A stretch of DNA of 64,000 bases, taken from an uncultured Bacilli bacterium (GTDB lineage Bacteria; Bacillota_I; Bacilli_A; RF39; UBA660). The notes beneath the pieces were generated by a model. That model saw nothing but the letters and a program-made list of their open reading frames with translations. It did not search any database and was not told the origin of the DNA. This document shows, one piece after another, positions 1 to 8,275 of this stretch. Each line of letters starts with the position of its first letter. Positions within the stretch are counted from its first letter, which is position 1. A program made the translations under genes and the position numbers. The stretch covers positions 1-64,000 of the forward strand of contig CAKPCH010000004.1 of assembly GCA_934141535.1 (NCBI GenBank). Direction: 5' to 3'.

Positions 1-90
1 GGCGGCGGCTTGGGCAACATCACCGTCGGCACTACGGGCTATAATGGTGTCCGTCCAGTTATAACTCTTTCTAAATCTAAAGTATCATAA
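1..90 (+). CDS. 3' end of a variable C-type-lectin-like surface protein (partial)
   Basis: The first 29 codons of the window are the end of a gene that begins upstream. They end in the family signature GVRPVITLSKSKVS followed by TAA, matching the C-termini at 29605 and 55547. The codons before GVRPV (GGC GGC GGC TTG GGC AAC ATC ACC GTC GGC ...) are strikingly GC-rich and mostly end in C, unlike the AT-rich spoVA genes that follow. This is the hypervariable block of the family and is consistent with DGR-type diversification. The N-terminus (pilin-type or CalY-type) is outside the window. It is probably a surface ligand-binding domain; the function is inferred only from the family. Confidence 0.8.
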   Translation, partial: GGGLGNITVGTTGYNGVRPVITLSKSKVS

Positions 91-122
91 TTAAATACAT
101 TAAAAAAACTATATATTATAAA

Positions 123-152
123 TGAATAAAAATTTTAAAGTTTTCCATAATA
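123..152 (+). promoter_or_regulatory. Putative sigma-G (forespore) promoter of spoVA operon
   Basis: TGAATA (123-128) and CATAATA (146-152) are separated by 17 bases. This fits the known sigma-G pattern (-35 TGhATr, -10 CATAmTA, 17-18 spacing) and lies 18 bases before the spoVAC start. spoVA operons are sigma-G dependent in Bacillus. Seen by eye only. Confidence 0.6.
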
Positions 153-170
153 AAGTTGGGAGGCTTTTTT

Positions 171-614
171 ATGGAAACGAAAGAGTATGATAAAATTGTA
201 AAAAAGTATACGCCTAAGCAACCTGTTTTAAGAAATGCGATTATAGCTTTTTTAATAGGTGGATTTATGGGTGTACTTGGTAATTTTTTGGTTGATATTT
301 ATTCTTATTATTTTCATTTATCTAGTAAAGATGCTAGTGTATTTATGATTATTACTTTAGTATTTTTAGGCTGCTTTTTAACTTGTTTAGGTTTCTTCGA
401 TAAATGGGTTAATTTTGCTAAATGTGGACTTATTATACCTATAACAGGATTTGCACATGCTATGATGAGTGCAGCTCTTGAATATAGAAAAGAGGGGCTT
501 GTTACTGGTATAGGCGCTAATATGTTTAAACTTGCTGGTTCTGTAATAATTTTTGGAGTTGTTAGTTCTTATTTTTTTGGACTTATTAGAATAGCAATGG
601 GGTGTTTTTTATGA
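171..614 (+). CDS. spoVAC: Stage V sporulation protein AC
   Basis: A 147-aa integral membrane protein of the SpoVAC family, part of the inner-membrane channel that moves Ca-dipicolinic acid into the forespore and releases it at germination. Several hydrophobic segments are visible (about residues 22-48, 60-80, 85-105, 120-145), with the family-like segments AFLIGGFMGVLG and GLIIPITGFAHAMMSAALEY. The ATG at 171 is chosen over an in-frame TTG at 156 because GGGAGG (158-163) sits 7 bases before it. It overlaps spoVAD by ATGA. It is first in a three-gene spoVAC-D-E operon behind a sigma-G-like promoter. Confidence 0.93.
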   Translation: METKEYDKIVKKYTPKQPVLRNAIIAFLIGGFMGVLGNFLVDIYSYYFHLSSKDASVFMIITLVFLGCFLTCLGFFDKWVNFAKCGLIIPITGFAHAMMSAALEYRKEGLVTGIGANMFKLAGSVIIFGVVSSYFFGLIRIAMGCFL

Positions 615-1600
615 CATTTAAATATAATAATGTATATATAAATGAAACTTCAACAGTAGTAGGTCCATATGAAGCAAAAGGTCCTTTAGCTAAATATTTT
701 GATAAGTCATATAGTGATTTTTATTTTAATGAAAAGACATGGGAACAAGCAGAGATTAAATCTATTTATGATAGTGTAGAAATACTATTAAATAAATCTA
801 AGAAGAATACTAAGGATATAGATGTACATATAGGTGGAGATTTACTAAATCAATTAGTTGCTACTAATTATGCATCTAGATTTTTTAATATACCTTTAAT
901 TGGCATATATAGTGCATGTTCTATTAGTTGTTTGTCTATGATTTTAGCAAGTAATATGATTGAGGCTAAACAAATTAGAAATGCTATTATAACAGCATCT
1001 TCTCATAATAATGGTGCAGAAAAACAATTTAGAAATCCTGTTGAATATGGTGGTCCTAAAAAGGAATATACAACGTTTACAACGACAGGTTGTGCATCAG
1101 CTCTTATTTCTTCAAGTAAGTCAAATATAAGAATAGAATCTGCAACTCTTGGTAGAGTATGTGATTTAGGTATTAAGGATGTATTTAATATGGGGGCAGT
1201 TATGGCCCCAGCAGCAGCTAGTGTTATTAATGAACATTTAAAGGATACTGCAAGGGATATAAGTTATTATGATTTAGTTTTAACTGGAGATTTAGGTAGA
1301 GTAGGAGAATTTATATTAAAAGAATATATGAAAAAAGAATATAATATAAATTTAAAAAATTATAATGATTCGGCAACTATGATATTTGATTTAGATAATC
1401 AGCCTGTTTATCAGGGAGGAAGTGGGCCAGCTTGTCTTCCTTTGGTTACTTATTCATATATTTTAGATAAAATGAAGAAGGGTAAATTAAGGAAAGTTTT
1501 AATTGTAGCTACTGGTGCTCTTATGAATACTGGTATGGTAAATCAACATTTATCTATTCCTAGTATCGCACATGCAGTTAGTCTGGAGGTAGAGCAATGA
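611..1600 (+). CDS. spoVAD: Stage V sporulation protein AD
   Basis: A 329-aa thiolase-fold protein, the DPA-binding SpoVAD subunit of the spore SpoVA channel. The thiolase-like active-site region IYSACSISCLSMILASNMIE and the repeated small-residue strands (VHIGGDLLNQ, VLTGDLGRVGE) match the family, as does the length (about 330-340 aa). The ATG at 611 overlaps the spoVAC stop (ATGA), with GGGGTG six bases upstream; a GTG at 602 is an unlikely alternative. It overlaps spoVAE by ATGA, so the three genes are translationally coupled. Confidence 0.95.
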   Translation: MTFKYNNVYINETSTVVGPYEAKGPLAKYFDKSYSDFYFNEKTWEQAEIKSIYDSVEILLNKSKKNTKDIDVHIGGDLLNQLVATNYASRFFNIPLIGIYSACSISCLSMILASNMIEAKQIRNAIITASSHNNGAEKQFRNPVEYGGPKKEYTTFTTTGCASALISSSKSNIRIESATLGRVCDLGIKDVFNMGAVMAPAAASVINEHLKDTARDISYYDLVLTGDLGRVGEFILKEYMKKEYNINLKNYNDSATMIFDLDNQPVYQGGSGPACLPLVTYSYILDKMKKGKLRKVLIVATGALMNTGMVNQHLSIPSIAHAVSLEVEQ

Positions 1601-1947
1601 TATATTTTAATGCTTTTATATTTTGTGGTTTAGTATGTATGATAGGGCAATTAATACTTGATAATACAAAACTTACACCAGGACATATAACTACTATATT
1701 TGTAGTTGTAGGAGCTCTTTTAGATACTTTTAGTTTATATGATAGATTTGTACTATTTGCTGGTGGAGGTGCTCTTGTACCAATAACATCTTTTGGACAT
1801 TTATTAATACATGGTGCTCTTGATACGGTAAACAATTTTGGTTTAATGGGACTTTTTATGGGTATGTTTGATTTGACTTCATCTGGTATAACTGCAGCTA
1901 TTGTATTTTCTTTTGTTTTATCTCTTATATTTAAACCTAAAGATTAG
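1597..1947 (+). CDS. spoVAE: Stage V sporulation protein AE (SpoVAEb type)
   Basis: A 116-aa membrane protein with about four hydrophobic segments and the SpoVAE signature region FAGGGALVPITSFGHLLIHGA. It forms the membrane part of the DPA channel with SpoVAC and SpoVAD. It overlaps spoVAD by ATGA and follows TGGAGG. The stop at 1945-1947 is followed immediately, with no gap, by the body of a headless variable-pilin fragment. The spoVA operon is therefore directly juxtaposed to foreign-looking coding DNA and has no terminator of its own. Confidence 0.93.
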   Translation: MIYFNAFIFCGLVCMIGQLILDNTKLTPGHITTIFVVVGALLDTFSLYDRFVLFAGGGALVPITSFGHLLIHGALDTVNNFGLMGLFMGMFDLTSSGITAAIVFSFVLSLIFKPKD

Positions 1948-2328
1948 TATTATTGTAAAAATATAACAGCAACAGGAAGTAATGCTTCAACTGGTAAAGA
2001 TTATTTAGGCCATATAAAAAGTATCTTTAATAAAGAAGGAGTAGATGTAAGCTTTCCAAGTGCTAGTCAAATAGCAATTGCCTCTAGTAAAACATTTAAT
2101 AATGTAGATATTTCTGGTTTATCAACATGGTTATATGATTATTTAGATGGAACGACTCATCCAGTATCAGAATTGTGGGGGTATTGGACAACAACACCTG
2201 ATGTCGCTAATTCTTATTGGGCGTGGCACGTTGAGTGCGCCGGCGGCATTTACACTGGTATCCCCATTAGTGATAGCTATTATGGTGTTCGACCAGTTAT
2301 AACAATGCCAAAATCTATGATAGGTTAA
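1948..2328 (+). pseudogene. Headless variable-pilin fragment (middle plus hypervariable C-terminus)
   Basis: An open frame of 126 codons with no start codon, beginning right after the spoVAE stop. Its product aligns with residues 218-344 of the pilin gene at 28571: CKNIT.TGSN..TGKDYLGHIK.IFNK, then SFPSASQIA.AS.KTFNN, STWLYDYL, YWTTTP, AWHV and GVRPVIT. The pilin signal and stalk are missing. The variable block (2221-2283) is GC-rich (GAG TGC GCC GGC GGC ATT TAC ...), typical of the family's diversified blocks. It could be read through from spoVA transcription but would not be translated efficiently. It is either a broken gene or a silent donor cassette for gene conversion. Confidence 0.8.
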
Positions 2329-2355
2329 ATAAGGGATAGATTATTCTATTCTTTT
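2329..2355 (+). terminator. Rho-independent terminator after the pilin fragment
   Basis: AAGGGATAG and CTATTCTTT form a stem with G-U pairs around a short loop, followed by a T run. It separates the spoVA/pilin-fragment unit from mtaB. Confidence 0.5.
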
Positions 2356-2384
2356 TTGTTATAATTGATACTGGATGTGATTTT

Positions 2385-3653
2385 ATGAAGTTTTATATTT
2401 ATACATTAGGATGCAAAGTTAATTCCTATGAATCTACTGTAATGAGAGAAAATTTGTTAAGAAATAACTTTATAGAAGGAAATGAACTAGATTCAGATAT
2501 TTATATAATTAATACGTGTACAGTAACTAATACAAGTGATAATAAATCATTAAAGACTATTAGACATGTATTAAATAATAGAAAAAATAGTATAGTAGTA
2601 GCAGTCGGTTGCATGAGTCAAGTTAATTCTAAATTATTAGATGATTTAGATGTTTCTATAGTACTTGGAAATAGTGGTAAGAGTAGAATTGTAGAATATA
2701 TAAATGAATTTATTAAAAATAAGAAAAAGATAGTAGATATTAAAGATATAATGAATGAAAAATTTGAAGATATGTGTCTTGAAAATTTTAATAAAACTAG
2801 AGCACTCGTTAAAATAGAAGATGGTTGTGAAAATTATTGTAGTTATTGTATTATTCCATATTCAAGAGGTAAGGTAAGAAGCAAAGATAAAGATGTAGTA
2901 TTAAAAGAAATAAGTGATTTAGTAGAACAAGGTCATAAAGAAATCGTTTTAACAGGTATACATACAGGTCATTATGGAAGCGATTTAAATAATTATAATT
3001 TTTCTAAATTATTAAAAGATATAGAAAATATTAAGGGTTTAGAACGCCTTAGAATATCTAGTATAGAGATAACTGAATTAGATGATGAGTTTATGGATAC
3101 TTTAAGATCTAGTAAAATAATTGTAGATCACATGCATATTCCATTACAATCTGGAAGTGATACTATATTAAAATCTATGAATAGGAAGTATGATACAAAG
3201 TATTTTATTGATAAGATAAATAAAATTAGATCAATTAGACCAGATATTTCTATTACTACAGATGTTATAGTTGGTTTTCCTGGTGAGACTGATGAATTTT
3301 TTAATGAAACAATTGAAACTATTAAAAAAATAAGCTTTTCTAAGATACATGTATTTCCTTTTTCACTTAGAAAGGGTACAGAAGCAGAAAATATACCTAA
3401 TCATATAGATGATGTAACAAAGAAGAAAAGAGTAAAAGAGTTAATTGAACTTAGTAAAGAGTTAGAAATTGAATATTTTAATAAGTTTAAAGGTAAGAAA
3501 GTATATTTTTTACCTGAAATATATAAAGAAGGTTATGTTATAGGACATACAGGTAATTATTTACTTGTTAAATGTAAAGGGACTATTAAGGACTTGAATA
3601 CTCTTAAAAAAGTTAAAATTAAAGATATAGAATATCCATATTGCATTGGGTAA
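2385..3653 (+). CDS. mtaB: tRNA N6-threonylcarbamoyladenosine-37 methylthiotransferase MtaB
   Basis: A 422-aa radical-SAM methylthiotransferase that converts t6A37 to ms2t6A37 in ANN-decoding tRNAs. The N-terminal domain carries TLGCKVNSYES with cluster cysteines (also INTCTVTN and VGCMSQ). The radical-SAM CxxxCxxC is in DGCENYCSYCIIPYSRG near residue 145. A TRAM-like segment ends the protein. Length and the opening TLGCKVN are typical of MtaB (YqeV) rather than MiaB. Its terminator stem begins inside the last codons. Confidence 0.93.
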   Translation: MKFYIYTLGCKVNSYESTVMRENLLRNNFIEGNELDSDIYIINTCTVTNTSDNKSLKTIRHVLNNRKNSIVVAVGCMSQVNSKLLDDLDVSIVLGNSGKSRIVEYINEFIKNKKKIVDIKDIMNEKFEDMCLENFNKTRALVKIEDGCENYCSYCIIPYSRGKVRSKDKDVVLKEISDLVEQGHKEIVLTGIHTGHYGSDLNNYNFSKLLKDIENIKGLERLRISSIEITELDDEFMDTLRSSKIIVDHMHIPLQSGSDTILKSMNRKYDTKYFIDKINKIRSIRPDISITTDVIVGFPGETDEFFNETIETIKKISFSKIHVFPFSLRKGTEAENIPNHIDDVTKKKRVKELIELSKELEIEYFNKFKGKKVYFLPEIYKEGYVIGHTGNYLLVKCKGTIKDLNTLKKVKIKDIEYPYCIG

Positions 3654-3670
3654 TATTCTATATCTTTTTT
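3624..3670 (+). terminator. mtaB terminator overlapping the coding end
   Basis: A perfect 12-bp inverted repeat, GATATAGAATAT (3624-3635) and ATATTCTATATC (3653-3664), is followed by six T. The left arm codes for the last residues of MtaB and the stop codon lies at the loop/right-arm boundary. Confidence 0.85.
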
Positions 3671-3693
3671 CATAAAATTAAATAGGTGGTAAT

Positions 3694-4077
3694 ATGAAGA
3701 AGGACGAATTTAAAGAATTTGTACGTAAAAATCCTAAATTAATTAGTTATGTTAGAAGTAATGAGATGACTTGGCAAAAGTTTTATGAAATGTATGATTT
3801 ATATGGGGAAGAGAATGGTGCTTGGGATCAATATTTAAAATCTAATGATAGAAATGTAGATGCTAAAGATAGTAAAATAGTAAAAGGTGGAGTTGCTGGT
3901 CTTACTTTAAGTGAGGTTGTAAATTGGTTTAAGAATGTAGATTTGGATGGATTACAAGAAGGTATTGGTAATGTTCAAAGAGTACTTGGAGTAGTACAAG
4001 ATTTTTCTAAGAAAGATAAGACAAGTGATAAACCACAATATAAACCAAGACCACTATATAAACATTTTGAGGATTAA
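3694..4077 (+). CDS. ylbD: YlbD-like putative spore coat protein
   Basis: A 127-aa protein matching the YlbD pattern: DEFKEFVRKNPKLISYVR, then TWQKFYEMYDLYGEENGAW. YlbD is annotated as a putative coat protein in Bacillus. The C-terminal third is charged and low-complexity with no signal peptide. The downstream order ylbE-rsmD repeats the Bacillus ylbD-ylbE-(ylbF-ylbG)-ylbH order with ylbF/G missing, which strengthens the call. AGGTGG precedes the ATG. Confidence 0.75.
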   Translation: MKKDEFKEFVRKNPKLISYVRSNEMTWQKFYEMYDLYGEENGAWDQYLKSNDRNVDAKDSKIVKGGVAGLTLSEVVNWFKNVDLDGLQEGIGNVQRVLGVVQDFSKKDKTSDKPQYKPRPLYKHFED

Positions 4078-4301
4078 TGAGTTTAGATACGCAATTTAAA
4101 TTAAAAAGTAATCCATTATATATAAAATATATACATGAGAATTCATATTGGTATAAGATATTAAATAGAGATCCAAGTAAATTTAATGATTTTGTTAATG
4201 AAGTAAAGGTTAATTATAAATTAAGACCATCTGATAAAATTGATAAAGCACTATCTACTTTTGAAATGATTAGTTCAATAATGGGTGCTTTAAAAAATTA
4301 G
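4077..4301 (+). CDS. ylbE: YlbE-like protein
   Basis: A 74-aa protein with the YlbE-like pattern: NPLYIKYIHENSYWYKILNR followed by DPSKFNDFV. The function is not known. The ATG overlaps the last base of the ylbD stop (TAATG), so the two are coupled. Its position between ylbD and rsmD, as in Bacillus, is the main support. Confidence 0.7.
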   Translation: MSLDTQFKLKSNPLYIKYIHENSYWYKILNRDPSKFNDFVNEVKVNYKLRPSDKIDKALSTFEMISSIMGALKN

Positions 4302-4332
4302 AAATATATGTTAAAATTATATTGGTGATTTT

Positions 4333-4866
4333 ATGAGGGTGATAAGTGGTAAGTATAAGGGTAAAAATTTGATAGGTTTTGATATTGATGGAACAAGACC
4401 TACAATGGATAGAGTAAAGGAATCTTTATTTGCTAGTATACAAAATTATATTAAAGATAGCACGGTTCTTGATCTTTTTGCCGGTAGTGGTTCTTTAGCT
4501 ATTGAAGCTTTAAGTAATGGTGCATCTTCAATATATATGGTTGATAATAATGTAGAACTTATAAATATAATAAAAAAGAATACTTTAGGTATGAAGAATG
4601 TTCATATATTAAAAAGTGATTATAAAGATGCTTTAAATATGTATAAGAATAGTAATATTAAGTTTGATATAATTTTTTTAGATCCTCCATATAAGTTAAA
4701 TTTAATAAATGATTGTTTAGATAAAATATATAATTATAACTTACTAAATAAAGATGGAATAGTAGTATGTGAATATGAAAATGAGGATGTTATGACTATT
4801 AATTTTGATTTGTATAAAAGTAAAAAGTATGGAAGTAAATTTGTGACAATATTTAAGTGTAAATAA
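4333..4866 (+). CDS. rsmD: 16S rRNA (guanine-966-N2)-methyltransferase RsmD
   Basis: A 177-aa Rossmann-fold methyltransferase (YlbH). It has the RsmD opening RVISGKYKG, the substrate loop TRPTMDRVKESLFASIQNY, the SAM motif VLDLFAGSGSLAIEALSNGA and the catalytic DPPY (FLDPPYKLNL). It methylates 16S rRNA G966 during 30S maturation. It lies 31 bases after ylbE, in conserved Bacilli order; coaD, which usually follows, is absent here. Confidence 0.93.
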   Translation: MRVISGKYKGKNLIGFDIDGTRPTMDRVKESLFASIQNYIKDSTVLDLFAGSGSLAIEALSNGASSIYMVDNNVELINIIKKNTLGMKNVHILKSDYKDALNMYKNSNIKFDIIFLDPPYKLNLINDCLDKIYNYNLLNKDGIVVCEYENEDVMTINFDLYKSKKYGSKFVTIFKCK

Positions 4867-4884
4867 CTATTTTACTATATAGGG

Positions 4885-4913
4885 TGTACAAATATGTCGA
4901 TTTTTGATATAAT
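4885..4913 (+). promoter_or_regulatory. Sigma-A-type promoter for the glucosaminidase gene
   Basis: TGTACA (4885-4890), a 17-base spacer and a perfect TATAAT (4908-4913), 25 bases before the ATG at 4938. Confidence 0.65.
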
Positions 4914-4937
4914 GTATATGAAGGTAAGGTGGTACTT

Positions 4938-7001
4938 ATGAAGACTAATAAATGTTTATTTATATTGTTTTTTATAGTACTATCTTTTTTATTTATAAGT
5001 AATATACAAGCTGATTATGAAGCAACGGTATTAAATCCTACAAATGCTACTTGTCATTTAAAGAGTAGTTCTACAGGTTATTGCTATTATAAAGATTCTT
5101 CTTTAAGTAGTATAGGTGGTGTATGGTATTTAGATACTGGAGATAAGGTTACTGTTCTTACTGATTATGAATCTATACCAACTTTTGATATTAATACCTG
5201 TAGTGACTATTATGTTTATACATCATTTTATTTTGATAGTACAGGTAAAACTTATAATGGATATTATTGTAATGCTAATTTAAAGGGTGGATCTTTTTTA
5301 ACTGATGAATTAAAGGAAGAATTTAAAAATGCAGGTTTTCCTGAAAGTTATTTTGAAAAACTTGCGATACTAAAAACAGCACACCCTAACTGGGTATTTA
5401 AGGCTATTTCTACTAAGTTAGACTTTAATGAATCTGTTAATGGTGAACATATATCTACTCGTAGTTTAGTTGAGATAAGTGCTTCTAATAATTATGCTTA
5501 TCTTGAGAATGATTCAATGTCTTTTGATTATAAAGAAGATCACTTTATTGGGTATGATAGAACTAATAGTGATAATCCTTTTTGTAAAGCTAATAAGGGT
5601 GTTATAGCATACTATATGGATCCTAGAAATTTTTTATCTGATATGTATATTTTCCAATTTGAGGGTTTATCTTATGACAAATCTGTTAGTGATGATGTTT
5701 TAACTAATTCTATAAATTCAATGTTTGGTGATGATTACTTATCTCGCTTTACTGCTGATTTTATTAATGCTGGAAAAGAGAGTGGAGTAAGTCCTGTTTA
5801 TTTGGCTGCTCTTTCTAAACAAGAAGTTTCTAATGGACCAACACCTGGAACAGCAATATCTGGATCTTATAATGGTATGTATAATTTCTATAATATAGGA
5901 GCATACAGTGGATATAATCCTGCTATTACTGGACTTGAGTTTGCTGCTTTTAATGATCCAAATACTAGAAGACCGTGGAATTCTGAATATAAAGCTATTG
6001 TTGGTGGAGCTTTATGGATGGCTGATAAATATATAAGTGTCGGACAAAATACAAGTCATTTTAAAAGGTTTAATGTTTTATATAATTATTTAATTGAATT
6101 AGGTGAAGTAAAAGATCCATATGTAAATTTTCAGCATCAATGGATGACAAATGTTTTAGCGCCTGCAAGTGAAGCTATATCTTCTTATAAATCATATTAT
6201 AATTCTGGTTTAATAGATTCATCTTTTGTATTTTATATACCAGTATATGAAAATATGCCTGATTCTACTAGCTTACCAGATAAACAAGGATGGCCAAATA
6301 ATTATTTAAGTAATATAACAATAAATTCAGATGCTATTGCTGGCTTTGATGGTGATATAGAAGAATACAATTATTATTTAGATAGAAATACAAAATCTAT
6401 TAATATAAAGGCAAATCCTGTAAATGAGAGTGCTAAAATAGAGGGTTTAGGAGAATTTAAAATAGATAAAGATACTACTAAGAATATTAAAGTAACGGCG
6501 CAAAATGGTAATGTTAAAACATATAAGATTAATATTATTTTAACTGGAAAAGAAATTGAAAATCCAATTGATATAAAAACAACATTAAATAATGCTGGTA
6601 TAAAAAATAATGATTCTTATTTAAGTGGATTTGTAGTTGGATATGATATGCAATATATTAAAGATAAAATAAAGAATGCAAATAAGAGTGCTGTAGTTAC
6701 TTTAAAAAATAGAAATGGCGAAGAAAAGAATAGTGGTTTTATAGCTACTGGTGATAAAGTTACTATTACTGTTTCAGATGAAACTAAGGAATTTGAAGTG
6801 GTTGTTTATGGTGATGTTAATGGTGATGGTATGATTAAGGCAACAGATTATGTTTTAATTAAAAATCAAATAATGGGTAATTCTACATTACAAGGACCTT
6901 ATAAAGAAGCTGCAGATGTTGATAAAAATGGAATGATTAAGGCAACAGATTATGTTAAAATTAAAAACCAAATAATGGGTTTGGGTACAATAGAACAATA
7001 G
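4938..7001 (+). CDS. Secreted endo-beta-N-acetylglucosaminidase with cadherin-like and dockerin domains
   Basis: A 687-aa exported cell-wall hydrolase. A signal peptide (hydrophobic core about residues 8-26) is followed by a Cys-containing N-terminal domain. A glucosaminidase domain of the LytD/GH73 type follows around residues 250-400 (SPVYLAALSKQEVSNG, MYNFYNIGAYSGYNP, GGALWMADKYI). Next comes a cadherin-like beta-sandwich (about 455-535, LSNITIN...EYNYYLDRNTKSINI). The C-terminus carries two dockerin-type calcium loops, DVNGDGMIKATDYV and DVDKNGMIKATDYV. The dockerin pair suggests binding to a cohesin partner; none is in the window. ATG 4938 is preferred to GTG 4929 because AAGGTGG lies just before it. 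Cotranscribed with the gene at 7011. Confidence 0.85.
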   Translation: MKTNKCLFILFFIVLSFLFISNIQADYEATVLNPTNATCHLKSSSTGYCYYKDSSLSSIGGVWYLDTGDKVTVLTDYESIPTFDINTCSDYYVYTSFYFDSTGKTYNGYYCNANLKGGSFLTDELKEEFKNAGFPESYFEKLAILKTAHPNWVFKAISTKLDFNESVNGEHISTRSLVEISASNNYAYLENDSMSFDYKEDHFIGYDRTNSDNPFCKANKGVIAYYMDPRNFLSDMYIFQFEGLSYDKSVSDDVLTNSINSMFGDDYLSRFTADFINAGKESGVSPVYLAALSKQEVSNGPTPGTAISGSYNGMYNFYNIGAYSGYNPAITGLEFAAFNDPNTRRPWNSEYKAIVGGALWMADKYISVGQNTSHFKRFNVLYNYLIELGEVKDPYVNFQHQWMTNVLAPASEAISSYKSYYNSGLIDSSFVFYIPVYENMPDSTSLPDKQGWPNNYLSNITINSDAIAGFDGDIEEYNYYLDRNTKSINIKANPVNESAKIEGLGEFKIDKDTTKNIKVTAQNGNVKTYKINIILTGKEIENPIDIKTTLNNAGIKNNDSYLSGFVVGYDMQYIKDKIKNANKSAVVTLKNRNGEEKNSGFIATGDKVTITVSDETKEFEVVVYGDVNGDGMIKATDYVLIKNQIMGNSTLQGPYKEAADVDKNGMIKATDYVKIKNQIMGLGTIEQ

Positions 7002-7010
7002 GAGGATGTT

Positions 7011-8243
7011 ATGAGAAAAAAACTTTGTTTAATTATGTTTAGTTTATGTATGTTCTTTTGTTTAATGAATAGACTAGAAGCATTTAGTATAGGTGCTGCA
7101 GGTTCTGTATATCAGAATTCTTCAGTTGCAGTTACTATAGATGCCACTGGTTTAATTGGTAAGTTTAATGTTACTTCATCAGATAATTCAGTACTTGCTG
7201 GTGGAGATTCTATATGGATTGAAAATTCTCAAGTAACTCTTTATTTTACTGCTTCTAATGTAGGTACAGCAACTATTACAGTTACAGCATACGATGTATC
7301 TGATTTATCTGGTAATGAGTATAGTGGAAGTAGATCAACTAGTGTTAGTGTAATAAAGAAAAATACTTCAACTCCTATTGATATTAATAAAACTTATAGT
7401 GATAATAATTATTTAAGTGAATTAGGTATTGAAGGTTATGAACTTGATAAGGCTTTTGATAAAGAAACATTAGAATACAATGTTACACTTGAACCAGGTA
7501 CTAGTACAATTAATGTAATTGCTACAAAAGAAGATGATAAATCTAATGTTAGAGGTAATGGAGAAGTAAGTGTTACTGAAGGGATTAATACTATAGAAAT
7601 AGTAGTAACAGCAGAAAATGGTAATGAGAGAGTATATAAAATTAGTGTTAGAGTAGATGAAAAAGATCCAATAGAAGTTGATGTTAATAAAAGTAAATAT
7701 ACTGTTATAAAAAGAAGAGAAGTGCTAAATAAACCGGAAGGATATGAAGAGACTACTGTAAAAATAAATGGTTTTGAAATTCCTGCTTATTATAATGAAA
7801 TAACTAAAGTAACTCTTGTTGGATTAAAAGATGAAGTTGGAAATATAAAACTTTATTCATATAATCCAAGTAATGGTAAATATTTAAAATATAATGAATA
7901 TGCTTTTAATAAAATGAATTTATATATTCATGAAGATTTAAAAAGTAAATATGATAGCACTCAAATAAAAATAAATGACGAAGAAGTTACAGCATATAAA
8001 TTAAAAGGAGTTAAAGGATATTACTTAGTGTATGCTACTAATACTTTAACTGGTTATGAAGGTTATTATTTATATGATACAGAGGAAAATTCAGTACAAA
8101 GATATAATACAGCTCTTTTAGATAAAGTTACTAGTGAGAAAGATAAGTATTTTTCAATAGTACTTGTTATGAGTTGCGTATGTTTCTTAACTATGTTATT
8201 TCTTCTTATTGAAGTAAATAGAGATTCTAAAAGAAAAAATTAG
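7011..8243 (+). CDS. Membrane-anchored Ig/cadherin-like surface protein
   Basis: A 410-aa protein with an N-terminal signal peptide, an Ig-like beta domain (about 28-115), a cadherin-like beta-sandwich (about 130-215: LSELGIEGYELDKAFDKETL, YNVTLEPGTSTINV), a longer C-terminal extracellular region and one transmembrane helix near residues 383-402 with a short basic tail (EVNRDSKRKN). It starts 9 bases after the dockerin glucosaminidase stop, behind AGGAGG, so the two probably form one operon. It shares the cadherin-like module with that enzyme. No catalytic motif was seen; a scaffold or anchoring role is inference. Confidence 0.7.
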   Translation: MRKKLCLIMFSLCMFFCLMNRLEAFSIGAAGSVYQNSSVAVTIDATGLIGKFNVTSSDNSVLAGGDSIWIENSQVTLYFTASNVGTATITVTAYDVSDLSGNEYSGSRSTSVSVIKKNTSTPIDINKTYSDNNYLSELGIEGYELDKAFDKETLEYNVTLEPGTSTINVIATKEDDKSNVRGNGEVSVTEGINTIEIVVTAENGNERVYKISVRVDEKDPIEVDVNKSKYTVIKRREVLNKPEGYEETTVKINGFEIPAYYNEITKVTLVGLKDEVGNIKLYSYNPSNGKYLKYNEYAFNKMNLYIHEDLKSKYDSTQIKINDEEVTAYKLKGVKGYYLVYATNTLTGYEGYYLYDTEENSVQRYNTALLDKVTSEKDKYFSIVLVMSCVCFLTMLFLLIEVNRDSKRKN

Positions 8244-8275
8244 GGAAATCGTTTCTCTAATTTTTTTATATATTA
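8238..8275. terminator. Bidirectional terminator between convergent genes
   Basis: AAATTAGGGAAA and TTTCTCTAATTT form a stem-loop with A-rich and T-rich flanks. It ends both the 7011 gene (+) and the 8266 gene (-), and its right side overlaps the end of the minus-strand gene. Confidence 0.7.

Noticed and set aside
1578..1835. Open minus-strand frame inside spoVAE.
   Set aside because: Antisense shadow of a well-supported membrane-protein gene; no ribosome-binding site or family match.
171..1947. spoVA operon as a transposon or mobile spoVA-type element.
   Set aside because: No transposase, terminal inverted repeats or target duplication seen, and gene composition matches the rest of the window.
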